The position numbers and the translations under genes were made by a program. A stretch of DNA of 64,000 bases, taken from NCBI GenBank assembly GCA_038212095.1, contig JBBQUW010000014.1:1-64000 (forward strand), read 5' to 3'. This DNA is from JAICYJ01 sp038212095 (GTDB lineage: Bacteria; Actinomycetota; Thermoleophilia; Gaiellales; JAICJC01). The stretch's first letter is position 1. Each line of letters begins with the position of its first letter. Positions 53,293-62,212 of this stretch are shown here, one piece after another. A model generated the notes under the pieces. The model saw nothing but the letters and a program-made list of their open reading frames with translations, was not told where the DNA came from and ran no database searches.

Positions 53293-53535
53293 CTACGCGA
53301 TCAGACGGATGCGCGGGCCCTCGGCGGCGTCCTGCACGGGGGCGGCCACGACGTCCGGCGTGCGGCTGTCCAGCCGCTGCTCAAACGCCTTGCGCAGATC
53401 TTCGCCGCGCATCCGCGGCGACGAGGAGATCTTCCAGCAGGCCAGCTTCGCCTCCAGACGACGCACCGCCTCTGGCGGCTCGTAGAGACGCGTTCGCACC
53501 TGGTACTCGCTCATTCCACGGACGGTGACTCGCAT
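53293..53535 (-). CDS. Small protein of unknown function
   Basis: 80 residues from ATG 53535, with no recognised domain; moderately basic, one predicted helix (YEPPEAVRRLEAKLACWK) and a single Cys. A TACGCT hexamer lies eight bases before the start, matching the pattern of neighbouring genes. It ends at the border of the repeat spacer. Real gene likely, function unknown. Confidence 0.5.
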   Translation of the reverse strand: MRVTVRGMSEYQVRTRLYEPPEAVRRLEAKLACWKISSSPRMRGEDLRKAFEQRLDSRTPDVVAAPVQDAAEGPRIRLIA

Positions 53536-53543
53536 TGCGGGCA

Positions 53544-53549
53544 AGCGTA
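53544..53549 (-). promoter_or_regulatory. Putative -10 element for the 80-residue gene
   Basis: TACGCT on the minus strand, eight bases before ATG 53535. Confidence 0.35.
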
Positions 53550-53576
53550 ACCCGTTCGACGGACGGAGTCCAGCCC

Positions 53577-54875
53577 CTACCGTCGTAACCCGTCCGCAAG
53601 CGAACGGTAGATCTCGCGGGCCGAGTCGAGCGCCCACTCGAGATTGCGCAGCCGCATGCGCTCGTTTGGGGAGTGGATGTTGTCACCGGTGGTGCCGAAT
53701 CCGGACAGGATGGTCGGGGTGCCGCGCGCGACCAGCGCCGCCATCACCGGGATCGTTCCGCCACTGCGAAGCGCCAGCGGCCGCGTCCCGGTCACCCGCT
53801 CGATCGCGTCGAACGCGAGCCGGATCACGGGCTCGTCGGGCGAGACGAACGCCGGCTGTGCCGGCGGCCACCGCGTCAGCTCGAGGTCGGCGTGTGAGGG
53901 GCAGGCGGCACGCAGCCTGGCCGCGAGCAGCTCGTCGAGCTGCTCGGCATCCTGCCCCGGCGCCACGCGCAGTGACAGCGATGCTCGGGCCTCGGCGCCG
54001 ATGCTGGTCTTGTGCAGGTCGGGGTCGCCTGAACGCACCGAGTGCACGGTCAGCGACGGCCCGACCCACGTGCGGCGGTAGAACTCCGCGGCCGCCTGGT
54101 CGTCGCGGGGCCGCGCGCCGGCCTCCCTCAGCGCATCATCGCCCGGCGGCAGCGTCTTCCATCCGGCGAGCTCACCCTCGGTGACCGGCGCGATGCCGGC
54201 TCCGAACGCCTGCTCCTGATCGATCACGGACGCCAGCATCGTCATCAGGTCGTGCACCGGGTTGGCCGCTGCGCCGCCGTAGACGCCCGAGTGCAGCTCG
54301 CGATCGTTCGACACCAGCCGCAGCTGATAGCCCGCCAGCCCGCGCAGTGCCGTCGTGACGGCCGGAACCTCCGCGTCGGCCATGGTGCTGTCGTAGATCA
54401 CCGCGGCGTCGAACCGTTCGTCCACGGTGGCCAGGTAGTCGAGCACCGAGTGGCCACCGATCTCCTCCTCGCCGTCCGCGATCACCCGCACGTTGACGCC
54501 CAGCTCGCCGGCGTTGGCGAGGTCGAGCGCCGCACGCAGCAGCGCCCAGTAGTTGCCCTTATCGTCCGAGACGCCGCGGCAGTGGAGCCAGCCGTCCCGC
54601 ACCGTCGGCTCGAACGCGGGACTCTCCCACAACGCCGGATCGCCGGGAGACTGCACGTCGTAGTGGCCGTAGGCGATCACCGTGGGTGCATCCGGTCGCG
54701 AGGCGGGAATGATGCCATCGACCACGGGATTGCCGAACCCGTCGATCACCCTCGCGTCGCCGACCAGGCGCGCGATCCAGCCGGCCGCTGCCCGCAGCTC
54801 GTCGGGATGAGCGCCGTCGCTCGAGATCGACTGGATGCGCAGCAGCTCGAACAGCTCGTCCAGCTGCGTCTCCAC
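53577..54875 (-). CDS. M20-family dipeptidase
   Basis: Zinc metallopeptidase of 432 residues. Metal site: GHYDVQ (His, catalytic Asp), RGVSDDKGN (bridging Asp), DGEEEIG (catalytic Glu and ligand) and the distal His in TTGDNIHSPNE. The dimerisation domain (about 185-330) contains RELHSGVYGG. This matches the M20 dipeptidase/CNDP-like group. Substrate not readable. It follows the small membrane gene by five bases, so both are one unit. Confidence 0.92.
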   Translation of the reverse strand: METQLDELFELLRIQSISSDGAHPDELRAAAGWIARLVGDARVIDGFGNPVVDGIIPASRPDAPTVIAYGHYDVQSPGDPALWESPAFEPTVRDGWLHCRGVSDDKGNYWALLRAALDLANAGELGVNVRVIADGEEEIGGHSVLDYLATVDERFDAAVIYDSTMADAEVPAVTTALRGLAGYQLRLVSNDRELHSGVYGGAAANPVHDLMTMLASVIDQEQAFGAGIAPVTEGELAGWKTLPPGDDALREAGARPRDDQAAAEFYRRTWVGPSLTVHSVRSGDPDLHKTSIGAEARASLSLRVAPGQDAEQLDELLAARLRAACPSHADLELTRWPPAQPAFVSPDEPVIRLAFDAIERVTGTRPLALRSGGTIPVMAALVARGTPTILSGFGTTGDNIHSPNERMRLRNLEWALDSAREIYRSLADGLRR

Positions 54876-54880
54876 GGCCG

Positions 54881-55093
54881 CTAGTGGTGCTTGCCCGTGT
54901 GCTTACCGACCGCGATGTCGATCAGCGTCAGCAGCACGAGGAACACCGGGATGCCGAGGGCGACCACGAAGATCGTATCCAGCGTCCAGTCGTGACCTTC
55001 GGGCTTCTCGGGCGCGGTGGCGGCGAACGCCAGCGCAGGAAGCGCCAGCGTGAGATAGAGAGCGATGAGTGGAGCTGCGAGACGGCGACGCAC
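54881..55093 (-). CDS. Small secreted or double-pass membrane protein
   Basis: 70 residues from GTG 55093: a signal-like N-terminus (LIALYLTLALPALAFAA), a short outside loop, one membrane helix (about 41-62) and a His/Lys-rich tail. A good GGAGGT ribosome site lies eight bases upstream and a TAGTCT -10 candidate at 55125-55130. No family recognised. Confidence 0.65.
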   Translation of the reverse strand: MRRRLAAPLIALYLTLALPALAFAATAPEKPEGHDWTLDTIFVVALGIPVFLVLLTLIDIAVGKHTGKHH

Positions 55094-55124
55094 GGCTGAT
55101 GACCTCCGGAAAGTGACGCCCGCC

Positions 55125-55130
55125 AGACTA
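55125..55130 (-). promoter_or_regulatory. Putative -10 element for the small membrane protein-dipeptidase unit
   Basis: TAGTCT on the minus strand; overlaps the plus-strand -10 box of mfd by two bases. Confidence 0.45.
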
Positions 55131-55134
55131 CCAT
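55129..55134 (+). promoter_or_regulatory. Putative -10 element for mfd
   Basis: TACCAT, nine bases before ATG 55144; shares a divergent promoter with the small membrane protein gene. Confidence 0.45.
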
Positions 55135-55143
55135 GCGTGGCAG

Positions 55144-58100
55144 ATGACGATGGATCACATCGATCCCCAGGAGCGGGCGTACGAGGTCGTGTCCGAGCTC
55201 GCCGGCGCCGAACTGGCGCTGCCGTACCTGCTCGAGAGTCCGGAGGTGACCGCGTTCACGCGGCTGGCCGGCGACGGCGTCGCCCGCGCGCGTGTCTCGC
55301 AGGCGCTGCTGCCGCTGATGGCGGCAGCGCTATGGCGATCGCGTGAGGGGCTGGCGCCGCGGGGGCTGGTGGTGGTGGTGGACGACGACGAGGCAGCCCA
55401 TGCGCTGGCCGAGGCGGCTGCCCCATTCCTGCCCGACGCGCCGGTGGCCTACCTGCCGTCACGCGGCGTGGCCTACGGCAGCGGCCTGGAGCCGGCGCCG
55501 CACCTGGTGGGTGAGCGCGCGCTGGCGCTGCACGCGCTGGAGCTGGGAGGCCTGGTCGCGGTCTCGGCCGATGCGATGGTCGAGCGGGTGGTGGCTCCTG
55601 GTAACCGGCCGCCGCCGGTGATGCTCGAGCGGGGCTCCCAGCCGGGCTTCGAGTTGGTGGTGGCGGCGCTCGCCGCCGCCGGATACGAGCGCGCCGACAC
55701 GGTCGAGGAGCGCGGCAGCTTCTCGGTGCGCGGCGGCCTGATCGACGTCTTCCCGACCACGGGCCGCGAGCCGGTCAGGATCGAGTTCTTCGACGACCAG
55801 ATCGAACGGCTGTCGGCGTTCTCGGTGTTCACGCAGCGGTCGCTGCGCGAGCTCGAGTCGGCCGCGATCTACCCCGCCGGCGAGCCGATCGAGCTGGAGC
55901 AGCGGTGGGGTGCCGAGGATGAGGCGCCCGCTGTGCCGACCGGCCTGGTGGCGCTCGGCGCGGAGCTGGAGCAGCACGCGCGGGTGATGGTGTGGAACCC
56001 CGAGCAGGTCGTGGCGGCCGCCCACGAGCACAGCATCGAGGTGGCCGAGCGGCTGCGCGACGCCGACGTGCGGGGACGGGCGTACGTGCGGCCGGACGAG
56101 GTGGAGCAGCTGGTGGAGCGCTGCGGCGCGCTGGAGCAGATGCCGCTCGGCCAGTCGCACTCGTTCGAGGCTCAGCTGCCGGCGTTGGCCTCGTTCGGGA
56201 TCGCCGAGGCGGAGAACGAGCTGCGCGCGCTGGTGCGGTCCGGCTACCGCGTGCTGGTCTGCTTCCCCCACATCGGCGAGGCGGCCCGGATGCGGATGGC
56301 ACTGACCCGGATCCACGTCGAGACGCCCGCTCCCGGCGGTGAGGGGCCACACGAGGCCGGCGTCGCGTTCTGCCACGCCGGGCTGCGCAGCGGCGTCGTG
56401 ATCCCGTGGCTGCGGCTGGCGGTGATCACCTCGGCGCAGCTCTTTCGCCGGCGGGCGCCGCGCAGGGGCATCGGCGGCGGCCGCGCGCTGGTGGCGTTCG
56501 GCGACCTGCGGCCCGGCGACCACGTCGTGCACGACGACCACGGCATCGGCCGCTTCGTCCGCTTCGACACCAAGCAGGTGGCGGGCGTGGTACGCGACTA
56601 CCTGTACCTCGAGTTCCGCGGCGACGATCGGCTCTACGTGCCGCACGAGCAGCTGGGCAAGGTCAGCCGCTACATCGGCGCGGACGGCTCCACGCCGACG
56701 CTGGCGAAGCTGGGCGGCAAGGCCTGGAACAACCTCAAGTCCCGCGCGCGGGTGGCGGTGCGCGAGCTGGCCGGCGAGCTGCTGGCGCTGTACGCCCGTC
56801 GTCAGGCGGCTCTACGCCCGCCCTTCCCACGCGACGATGAGTGGACGGCGCGGCTGGAGGAGGCGTTCCCCTACGAGGAGACCGACGATCAGCAGCGCGC
56901 GATCGACGCCGTGACCGAGGACATGGAGGCCGACCGGCCGATGGACCGCCTGGTGTGCGGCGACGTCGGCTTCGGCAAGACCGAGGTGGCGGTGCGGGCC
57001 GCCATGAAGTGCGTCACCGGCGGACGGCAGGTGCTGGCGCTGGTGCCGACCACGGTGCTGGCACAGCAGCATGGCGCGACCTTCCGCGAGCGCTTCCGCG
57101 ACTTCCCTGTGCGGGTCGAGACGGTCTCGCGGTTCCGCGCCGCGGCCGACGTCAAGAAGGTGCTGGAGGAGTTCCGGCAGGGCAAGGTCGACGTGCTGAT
57201 CGGCACCCATCGCGTGCTCTCACGCGACGTCTCGCCCGGCAACCTGGGCCTGGTGGTGGTCGACGAGGAGCAGCGGTTCGGCGTCGCCCAGAAGGAGCTG
57301 CTGCGCCAGATGCGGCTCGAGGTGGACGTGCTGGCGATGTCGGTGACGCCGATCCCGCGCACCCTTCACATGTCGCTCTCGGGGCTGCGTGACATCTCGG
57401 TGATCACCACGCCGCCGCGCGGGCGGCGTCCGATCAAGACGCACGTGGGCGAGTTCGACGAGCAGCTGATCGCCGCCGCGCTGCGGCGCGAGCACGCCCG
57501 CGAGGGCCAGTCGTTCTACCTGCACAACCGGGTCGAGACGATCGACGAGGCGGCCGCCCGCGTTCGCAGCTGGGTGCCCGAGCTGCGGGTCGGCGTCGCT
57601 CACGGCCAGATGCCGGAGCGGCAGCTTGAGCAGGTGATGCTCCAGTTCCTGCGCGGCGACTTCGACGTGCTCGTCTCGACCACCATCATCGAGTCCGGAC
57701 TCGACATCCCCCAGGCCAACACCCTGATCGTGGAGCGTGCGGACATGCTCGGCTTGTCGCAGCTCTACCAGATCCGCGGTCGCGTCGGCCGAAGCGACGT
57801 GGTCGCCCACTCCTACCTGTTCTACCCCGATCGCCGCGAGCTGTCGGAGGAGGCCAGACACCGGCTTTCCACGCTGGCCGACTACACCGAGCTGGGATCC
57901 GGCTACCGGATCGCGATGCGCGACCTCGAGTTACGTGGCGCGGGCAGCCTGCTGGGCGACGAGCAGTCGGGCCACGTGGCGGCGGTCGGCTTCGAGCTGT
58001 ACTGCGAGCTGCTGGCCGAGGCGGTGGCGGAGCTGCAGGGATCGAGCGCGCCGCCGTCGCGGCCGGTGCGGGTGGACGCTCAGGTGGATGCCTACGTGCC

Positions 58101-58515
58101 GGCGGAGTATGTGCCGCTGGAGGCCGTCAAGATCGACCTGCACCGCCGCCTGGCGCTGGCGCAGGGCGTCTCCGAGCTGCGCGAGCTGCGGGCCGAGGTG
58201 GCCGACCGCTTCGGCCCGCTGCCGGACGCCGTTGACAACCTGTTTGCGATCCAGGAGGCGCGTCTGCTCGCCGCCGAGCTGGGCGCGGAGGTCGTCTCGC
58301 TGCGTGGCGCGAAGGTCACCATCGCGCCCATGCGGCTCGACTCGGACGAGGTGCGCGGCCTTCGCGAGCGGCTGCCGCGGGCCATGTACAGCGTGACGGC
58401 CGGCGAGGTGAGCTGCCGTCTGGAGCCGGCCGCGGGCAGCCAGCGAGTCTCGATGCGGCAGGGGCTGGAAGTGCTCGCTGCTATACTCGACCAGCGCCGC
58501 GCCAGAGCGGCGTAA
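55144..58515 (+). CDS. mfd: Transcription-repair coupling factor Mfd
   Basis: Removes stalled RNA polymerase at lesions and recruits UvrA. The 1123 residues include the UvrB-like N-terminal module (SFSVRGGLIDVFPTT, about 195), the RNA polymerase interaction domain (GDHVVHDDHGIGRF, about 458-525), a RecG-like motor with Walker A GDVGFGKTE (about 606), DEEQRFG and the TRG motif region, and the C-terminal D7. Length is typical. Heads the mfd-PPIase-mazG-kinase-eno-pyk run. Confidence 0.97.
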   Translation: MTMDHIDPQERAYEVVSELAGAELALPYLLESPEVTAFTRLAGDGVARARVSQALLPLMAAALWRSREGLAPRGLVVVVDDDEAAHALAEAAAPFLPDAPVAYLPSRGVAYGSGLEPAPHLVGERALALHALELGGLVAVSADAMVERVVAPGNRPPPVMLERGSQPGFELVVAALAAAGYERADTVEERGSFSVRGGLIDVFPTTGREPVRIEFFDDQIERLSAFSVFTQRSLRELESAAIYPAGEPIELEQRWGAEDEAPAVPTGLVALGAELEQHARVMVWNPEQVVAAAHEHSIEVAERLRDADVRGRAYVRPDEVEQLVERCGALEQMPLGQSHSFEAQLPALASFGIAEAENELRALVRSGYRVLVCFPHIGEAARMRMALTRIHVETPAPGGEGPHEAGVAFCHAGLRSGVVIPWLRLAVITSAQLFRRRAPRRGIGGGRALVAFGDLRPGDHVVHDDHGIGRFVRFDTKQVAGVVRDYLYLEFRGDDRLYVPHEQLGKVSRYIGADGSTPTLAKLGGKAWNNLKSRARVAVRELAGELLALYARRQAALRPPFPRDDEWTARLEEAFPYEETDDQQRAIDAVTEDMEADRPMDRLVCGDVGFGKTEVAVRAAMKCVTGGRQVLALVPTTVLAQQHGATFRERFRDFPVRVETVSRFRAAADVKKVLEEFRQGKVDVLIGTHRVLSRDVSPGNLGLVVVDEEQRFGVAQKELLRQMRLEVDVLAMSVTPIPRTLHMSLSGLRDISVITTPPRGRRPIKTHVGEFDEQLIAAALRREHAREGQSFYLHNRVETIDEAAARVRSWVPELRVGVAHGQMPERQLEQVMLQFLRGDFDVLVSTTIIESGLDIPQANTLIVERADMLGLSQLYQIRGRVGRSDVVAHSYLFYPDRRELSEEARHRLSTLADYTELGSGYRIAMRDLELRGAGSLLGDEQSGHVAAVGFELYCELLAEAVAELQGSSAPPSRPVRVDAQVDAYVPAEYVPLEAVKIDLHRRLALAQGVSELRELRAEVADRFGPLPDAVDNLFAIQEARLLAAELGAEVVSLRGAKVTIAPMRLDSDEVRGLRERLPRAMYSVTAGEVSCRLEPAAGSQRVSMRQGLEVLAAILDQRRARAA
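58482..58487 (+). promoter_or_regulatory. Possible -10 element for the PPIase gene
   Basis: TATACT inside the end of mfd, 36 bases before ATG 58524. A TATACT is rare in this GC-rich sequence. Confidence 0.4.
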
Positions 58516-58523
58516 CTGTTTCT

Positions 58524-59612
58524 ATGACGCGTTTTCGCATCTCTCTCCTCTTGCTGCTGGTGGCGGCCGTCGCGCTGAGCGCGGGCTGCGGCGGCGGCGG
58601 TTCCAAGAGCGGCCTGCAGAAGGGCGATATCGCCGTGGTCGGCGATCGCCACATCACGCAGGCCGAGCTCGATCACCAGGTCAAGCTGAAGCTGGCCTCC
58701 GCAAAGGTGGACAAGCAGACCGTCCCCGCGGCCGGAACGGCGGCATACCAGTCGCAGGTGGTCGATCCGGTCGTTCAGCGGCTGGTGACCGAGGCCCAGG
58801 TCGAAAACATCGCAGCTGAACTCAAGGTCACGGTGTCCGACTCCGACGTGCAGAAGGCGTTGGACGCGGCCATCAAGTCCCAGTTCGGCACAGACCTGAC
58901 CAAGTACCACGACTTCCTGACCAAGTACAGCATCTCCGAGCAGGACATCAAGGATCAGGTGATCCGCCCCTCGCTGCTGCAGACCAAGATCCAGGACAAG
59001 GTGAAGGCGATGTACCCGATCACCGATGCCCAGATCCAGAGCTACTACAACAGCCACAAGACCTCGTTCATCACGCCGGACTCCCGTCAGGTGCACTACG
59101 TGATCGTGGCCAGCAAGGCCGATGCGATGGCCGCCCATACGGCGCTGGCCGGTGGCGCTGCCTGGGGCCCCGTATACAAGAAGTACTCGCTGGACTACCA
59201 GGCGACCTCGACCACGCCGATTGCTCAGCTGGGTCAGTTCTCTGCCTCGAAGGGCCAGACCGAGGCCAACTTCGGTACCGCGGTGTTCGGCAACTCGCTC
59301 AAGAACGGCCAGCTGAGCGGTCTGATCGAGGTCAGCAAGGCGTACGCCGACCAGACGTTCCCGGGCAAGTGCAAACCCTCCTGCTACTTCCTGATCAAGC
59401 CCGACGCCAGCATCGTCAAGGGCGGCTCCCAGACGCTCGCCCAGGCGAAGGCATCGATCGAGAGTACGCTCGCGAGCACGGTGCAGACGCCGGCGGTGTC
59501 CAAGAAGCTGCAGGCGCTGCTGGATGCCCAGAAGAAGCTGACCAGCTACGCGAAGGGCTATGCGCCGCCCACGCCGACCAACCCAGGCACCACCGGGGGC
59601 GGCACGACGTAA
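58524..59612 (+). CDS. SurA/PrsA-like peptidyl-prolyl isomerase lipoprotein
   Basis: A 362-residue extracytoplasmic folding factor. Lipoprotein signal with lipobox ALSAGCGGGG (Cys near 22), SurA-type N-terminal helices (GDRHITQAELDHQVKLK, about 35-185) and a PpiC-like parvulin domain (about 186-300; DSRQVHYVIVASKADA). The parvulin core is weakly conserved, so isomerase activity is uncertain. C-terminus is Pro/Gly/Thr-rich. Confidence 0.88.
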   Translation: MTRFRISLLLLLVAAVALSAGCGGGGSKSGLQKGDIAVVGDRHITQAELDHQVKLKLASAKVDKQTVPAAGTAAYQSQVVDPVVQRLVTEAQVENIAAELKVTVSDSDVQKALDAAIKSQFGTDLTKYHDFLTKYSISEQDIKDQVIRPSLLQTKIQDKVKAMYPITDAQIQSYYNSHKTSFITPDSRQVHYVIVASKADAMAAHTALAGGAAWGPVYKKYSLDYQATSTTPIAQLGQFSASKGQTEANFGTAVFGNSLKNGQLSGLIEVSKAYADQTFPGKCKPSCYFLIKPDASIVKGGSQTLAQAKASIESTLASTVQTPAVSKKLQALLDAQKKLTSYAKGYAPPTPTNPGTTGGGTT

Positions 59613-59643
59613 GATGGCGGGGAGCTCGGAAGGGAGCCCTCCG

Positions 59644-60696
59644 ATGCAGCTTCTGGTAGCGCTCGGACCGGGGGATCCCGATCTGGTACCCGTATCCTCC
59701 TGGCGCGTGCTCGAGACCGCCGGTCCGGTGCGTCTCGAGCACGACGAGCCGCTGGCCGGCTGGCTCGGCGGGCAGGGCGTCGCGCTGGCCGCCGACTCGT
59801 CTGTTGCCGCCGGCTCGGGCGAGCGGTTCGTGCGGTTGGCGGCCGCCAACCCGGCCGTCGCCACCGTCCCGTCCGGCGACGCGCTGCGGTCGCTGGTCGC
59901 GTGCGACGCGCTGGTGGCACTGCTTCGCCTGACCGAGCGGCTGCGGCGCGACTGCCCTTGGGATCGTGAGCAGACCGCCCGCTCGATCGTGCCGCACACG
60001 ATCGAGGAGGCCTACGAGGTGGCGGAGGCAGCTCAGCAGGATGACCCGGCCAAGCTGCTCGACGAGCTGGGCGACCTGCTGTTCCAGACCTGCTTTCTCG
60101 CGATGCTGCTGGAGGAACGCGATGCAGGCGATTGGGCAGGTGTCGCCCGCGCGGTCACCGACAAGCTGGTGCGTCGCCATCCCCACGTGTTCGGCGATGG
60201 CCAAGCGGACAGCGCGGCCGCCGTGCGGCGAAGCTGGGAGAAGATCAAGAGCGAGCAGGAAGACCGCCAGGGCATATTCCATGATGTCCCGGCCGTGCTG
60301 CCGGCCCTGCTGCAGGCGCGAAAGCTGCAGCGGCGGGCCTCGTCGGTCGGCTTCGACTGGCTCGCCTGGGACGGCGCATGGGGCGACCTCGGCGAGGAGC
60401 TGCGCGAGCTGCGCGAGGCGCTCGACGCGGCACCCGACCAGCGACCCGAGCATGAGCCGGATGGTCATGTCGTGCACGAGCTCGGTGACCTGCTGTTCGC
60501 GGCCGTCAACGTTGCCCGGCTGGCCGGCGTCGACCCCGAGCTGGCGCTGCGATCCGCCTCTGGGCGCTTCCGGGAACGGGTGGAGGGGGCGGCGCGGCTG
60601 GCCGGCGAGGCAGGCCACGAGTTCGCATCGCTGTCGCTCGAGGAGCAGGATGCCTTGTATCGGCGAGCGAAGAGTGCGCTCGAGGGGCATGGCTGA
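59644..60696 (+). CDS. mazG: Nucleoside triphosphate pyrophosphohydrolase MazG
   Basis: Hydrolyses non-canonical NTPs. About 350 residues from ATG 59644, which has a GGGAG ribosome site. Two MazG modules: CPWDREQTARSIVPHTIEEAYE with DELGDLLFQ (about 105-200) and a second with EELRELREAL and HELGDLLFAAVNVAR (about 225-310). The N-terminus begins LVALGPGDPDLV, the opening motif of the tetrapyrrole-methylase domain in YabN-type proteins, but only about 50-90 residues of it remain. Confidence 0.92.
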   Translation: MQLLVALGPGDPDLVPVSSWRVLETAGPVRLEHDEPLAGWLGGQGVALAADSSVAAGSGERFVRLAAANPAVATVPSGDALRSLVACDALVALLRLTERLRRDCPWDREQTARSIVPHTIEEAYEVAEAAQQDDPAKLLDELGDLLFQTCFLAMLLEERDAGDWAGVARAVTDKLVRRHPHVFGDGQADSAAAVRRSWEKIKSEQEDRQGIFHDVPAVLPALLQARKLQRRASSVGFDWLAWDGAWGDLGEELRELREALDAAPDQRPEHEPDGHVVHELGDLLFAAVNVARLAGVDPELALRSASGRFRERVEGAARLAGEAGHEFASLSLEEQDALYRRAKSALEGHG

Positions 60697-62212
60697 CGAC
60701 GACTCCGTGCTGCACGCTGACCACGCAACCTTCTGCGACGTGCGGCAGCATCCCGAGCAGATCACGGTCATTGCGGCGGCCGGCGTGCTGACGCACGCCG
60801 AGGTGCTGCCCGGACTTGGGGAGCTCGAATCGTCGGCGTACGGCTACGACGGCCCCGAGGATCCAACCCCACAGCACGTCGTCGGCATCTACCGCCGAGG
60901 TGACCCGCACACGCCGGGGGTGACGGCGTTTTTGGATCGGATCGGGGCCGCATTCGACGTCACGATCCGCGTGTTCGAGGACGACGTGCGCACCCACGTG
61001 CTGGAGGTCTACTTCCTGCACGACCGGCCGTTTGGCGAGAGTGAGGTCGCCGAGGCCCGGCAGCTGGCGGAGCTGCTCACGATCGTGATCAACCGCCACC
61101 GCCTGACGCGCGAGCTCGCGCGGGCCGAGCAGCTATTCCGCACGCTGGTCGAGCAGATCCCGGCGATTCCCTACGTCGTCGACGGCCAGCGCACGGTGGT
61201 GTTTCTGTCGTCGAAGCTGCATGGTCTGCTTGGTCTGCCGCGCGGGCGGGAGATCAGCTTCGAGGACTGGGCGGACGCCCTGCACGCCGACGACCGGCAG
61301 CGGGTGATCTCAGCCGTCGATCAGCACCTGGCAAGCGGCGAGCCGTTCGACTGCGAGTACCGGCTGGTCTCGCTGGATGGGACTGAGCACTGGGTGCAGG
61401 ATCTCGCGACTCTGTTGCCAGAGGACGATGGCAGGCCGGCGCTGTCACACGGCGTAATGTTCGATATCACGGAGAGCCGCCGTACCAGGGACGCTCTGCA
61501 CGAGAGCGAGAGGCGTCGCCAGCAGGTGCTGGAAGCGATGCTGCATGCCGAGGCCGACGCGCGGGCGCAGATCGCCGGCGAGCTGCACGACGACACGATC
61601 CAGGTGATGACGGCCGCGCTGCTCGCAGTCGACCGCGTCTCGCTCGCCTCCGGATCCGAGCCGCGGGTGGTCGCCGCCCTTGCCGATGCCACGACCACGC
61701 TGCGGCTGGCGGTCGAGCGCACCCGCCGCCTCACCTTCGAGCTGCGCCCGCCGCTGCTGGAGGCTCAGGGGCTCGCGCCGGCGCTGCGCGACCTGGCGGC
61801 CGAGGCTGGCCGCGAGGGCGGCTTCGAGGTGCGGCTGGACGTGCCCGACCGCCGCTTCTCGTTCACCGTCGAGGACCTCGCTTTCCGCACGGTCAAGGAG
61901 GCGCTGGCCAACGCCCGCAAGCACGCGTCGGCACGGCAGGTCGGCGTTCGCGTGATGGTCGCTGGCGAGTGGCTGGAGGGATCGGTGAGCGACGACGGCT
62001 GTGGCTTTGACGTGGCTCGCGCGCTCGACCGCAGCGGCATGCGGCTGCACCTGGGCCTCGATTCGATGCTGGAGCGGCTGCGTCTGGCGGGCGGCGAGGT
62101 TCAGATCAGGTCGGCGCCGGGGGAGGGTGCCACGATCGCGTTCCGGATCCCGCTGGACGGCCTGCAGCGGGGCAGCCCGCCGCCGGCCGCCGATATCATG
62201 CCCCCGCAATGA
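60689..62212 (+). CDS. PAS-domain histidine kinase of the NarL/LiaS class
   Basis: Cytoplasmic sensor kinase of 507 residues. Residues 1-140 form a GAF-like or unrecognised sensor, 145-265 a PAS domain (IPAIPYVVDGQRTVVFLSSK, then a PAC segment), 285-350 HisKA_3 with the phospho-acceptor His in AGELHDDTIQ (about 300), and 385-495 the HATPase domain (NARKHASA, DDGCGFD, GEGATIAFRIPL). No membrane segment and no response regulator nearby, so it is an orphan here. Overlaps mazG by eight bases. Confidence 0.9.
   Translation: MADDDSVLHADHATFCDVRQHPEQITVIAAAGVLTHAEVLPGLGELESSAYGYDGPEDPTPQHVVGIYRRGDPHTPGVTAFLDRIGAAFDVTIRVFEDDVRTHVLEVYFLHDRPFGESEVAEARQLAELLTIVINRHRLTRELARAEQLFRTLVEQIPAIPYVVDGQRTVVFLSSKLHGLLGLPRGREISFEDWADALHADDRQRVISAVDQHLASGEPFDCEYRLVSLDGTEHWVQDLATLLPEDDGRPALSHGVMFDITESRRTRDALHESERRRQQVLEAMLHAEADARAQIAGELHDDTIQVMTAALLAVDRVSLASGSEPRVVAALADATTTLRLAVERTRRLTFELRPPLLEAQGLAPALRDLAAEAGREGGFEVRLDVPDRRFSFTVEDLAFRTVKEALANARKHASARQVGVRVMVAGEWLEGSVSDDGCGFDVARALDRSGMRLHLGLDSMLERLRLAGGEVQIRSAPGEGATIAFRIPLDGLQRGSPPPAADIMPPQ
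62194..62199 (+). promoter_or_regulatory. Putative -10 element for eno
   Basis: TATCAT, nine bases before ATG 62209, inside the kinase gene end; suggests separate expression of eno-pyk. Confidence 0.45.
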
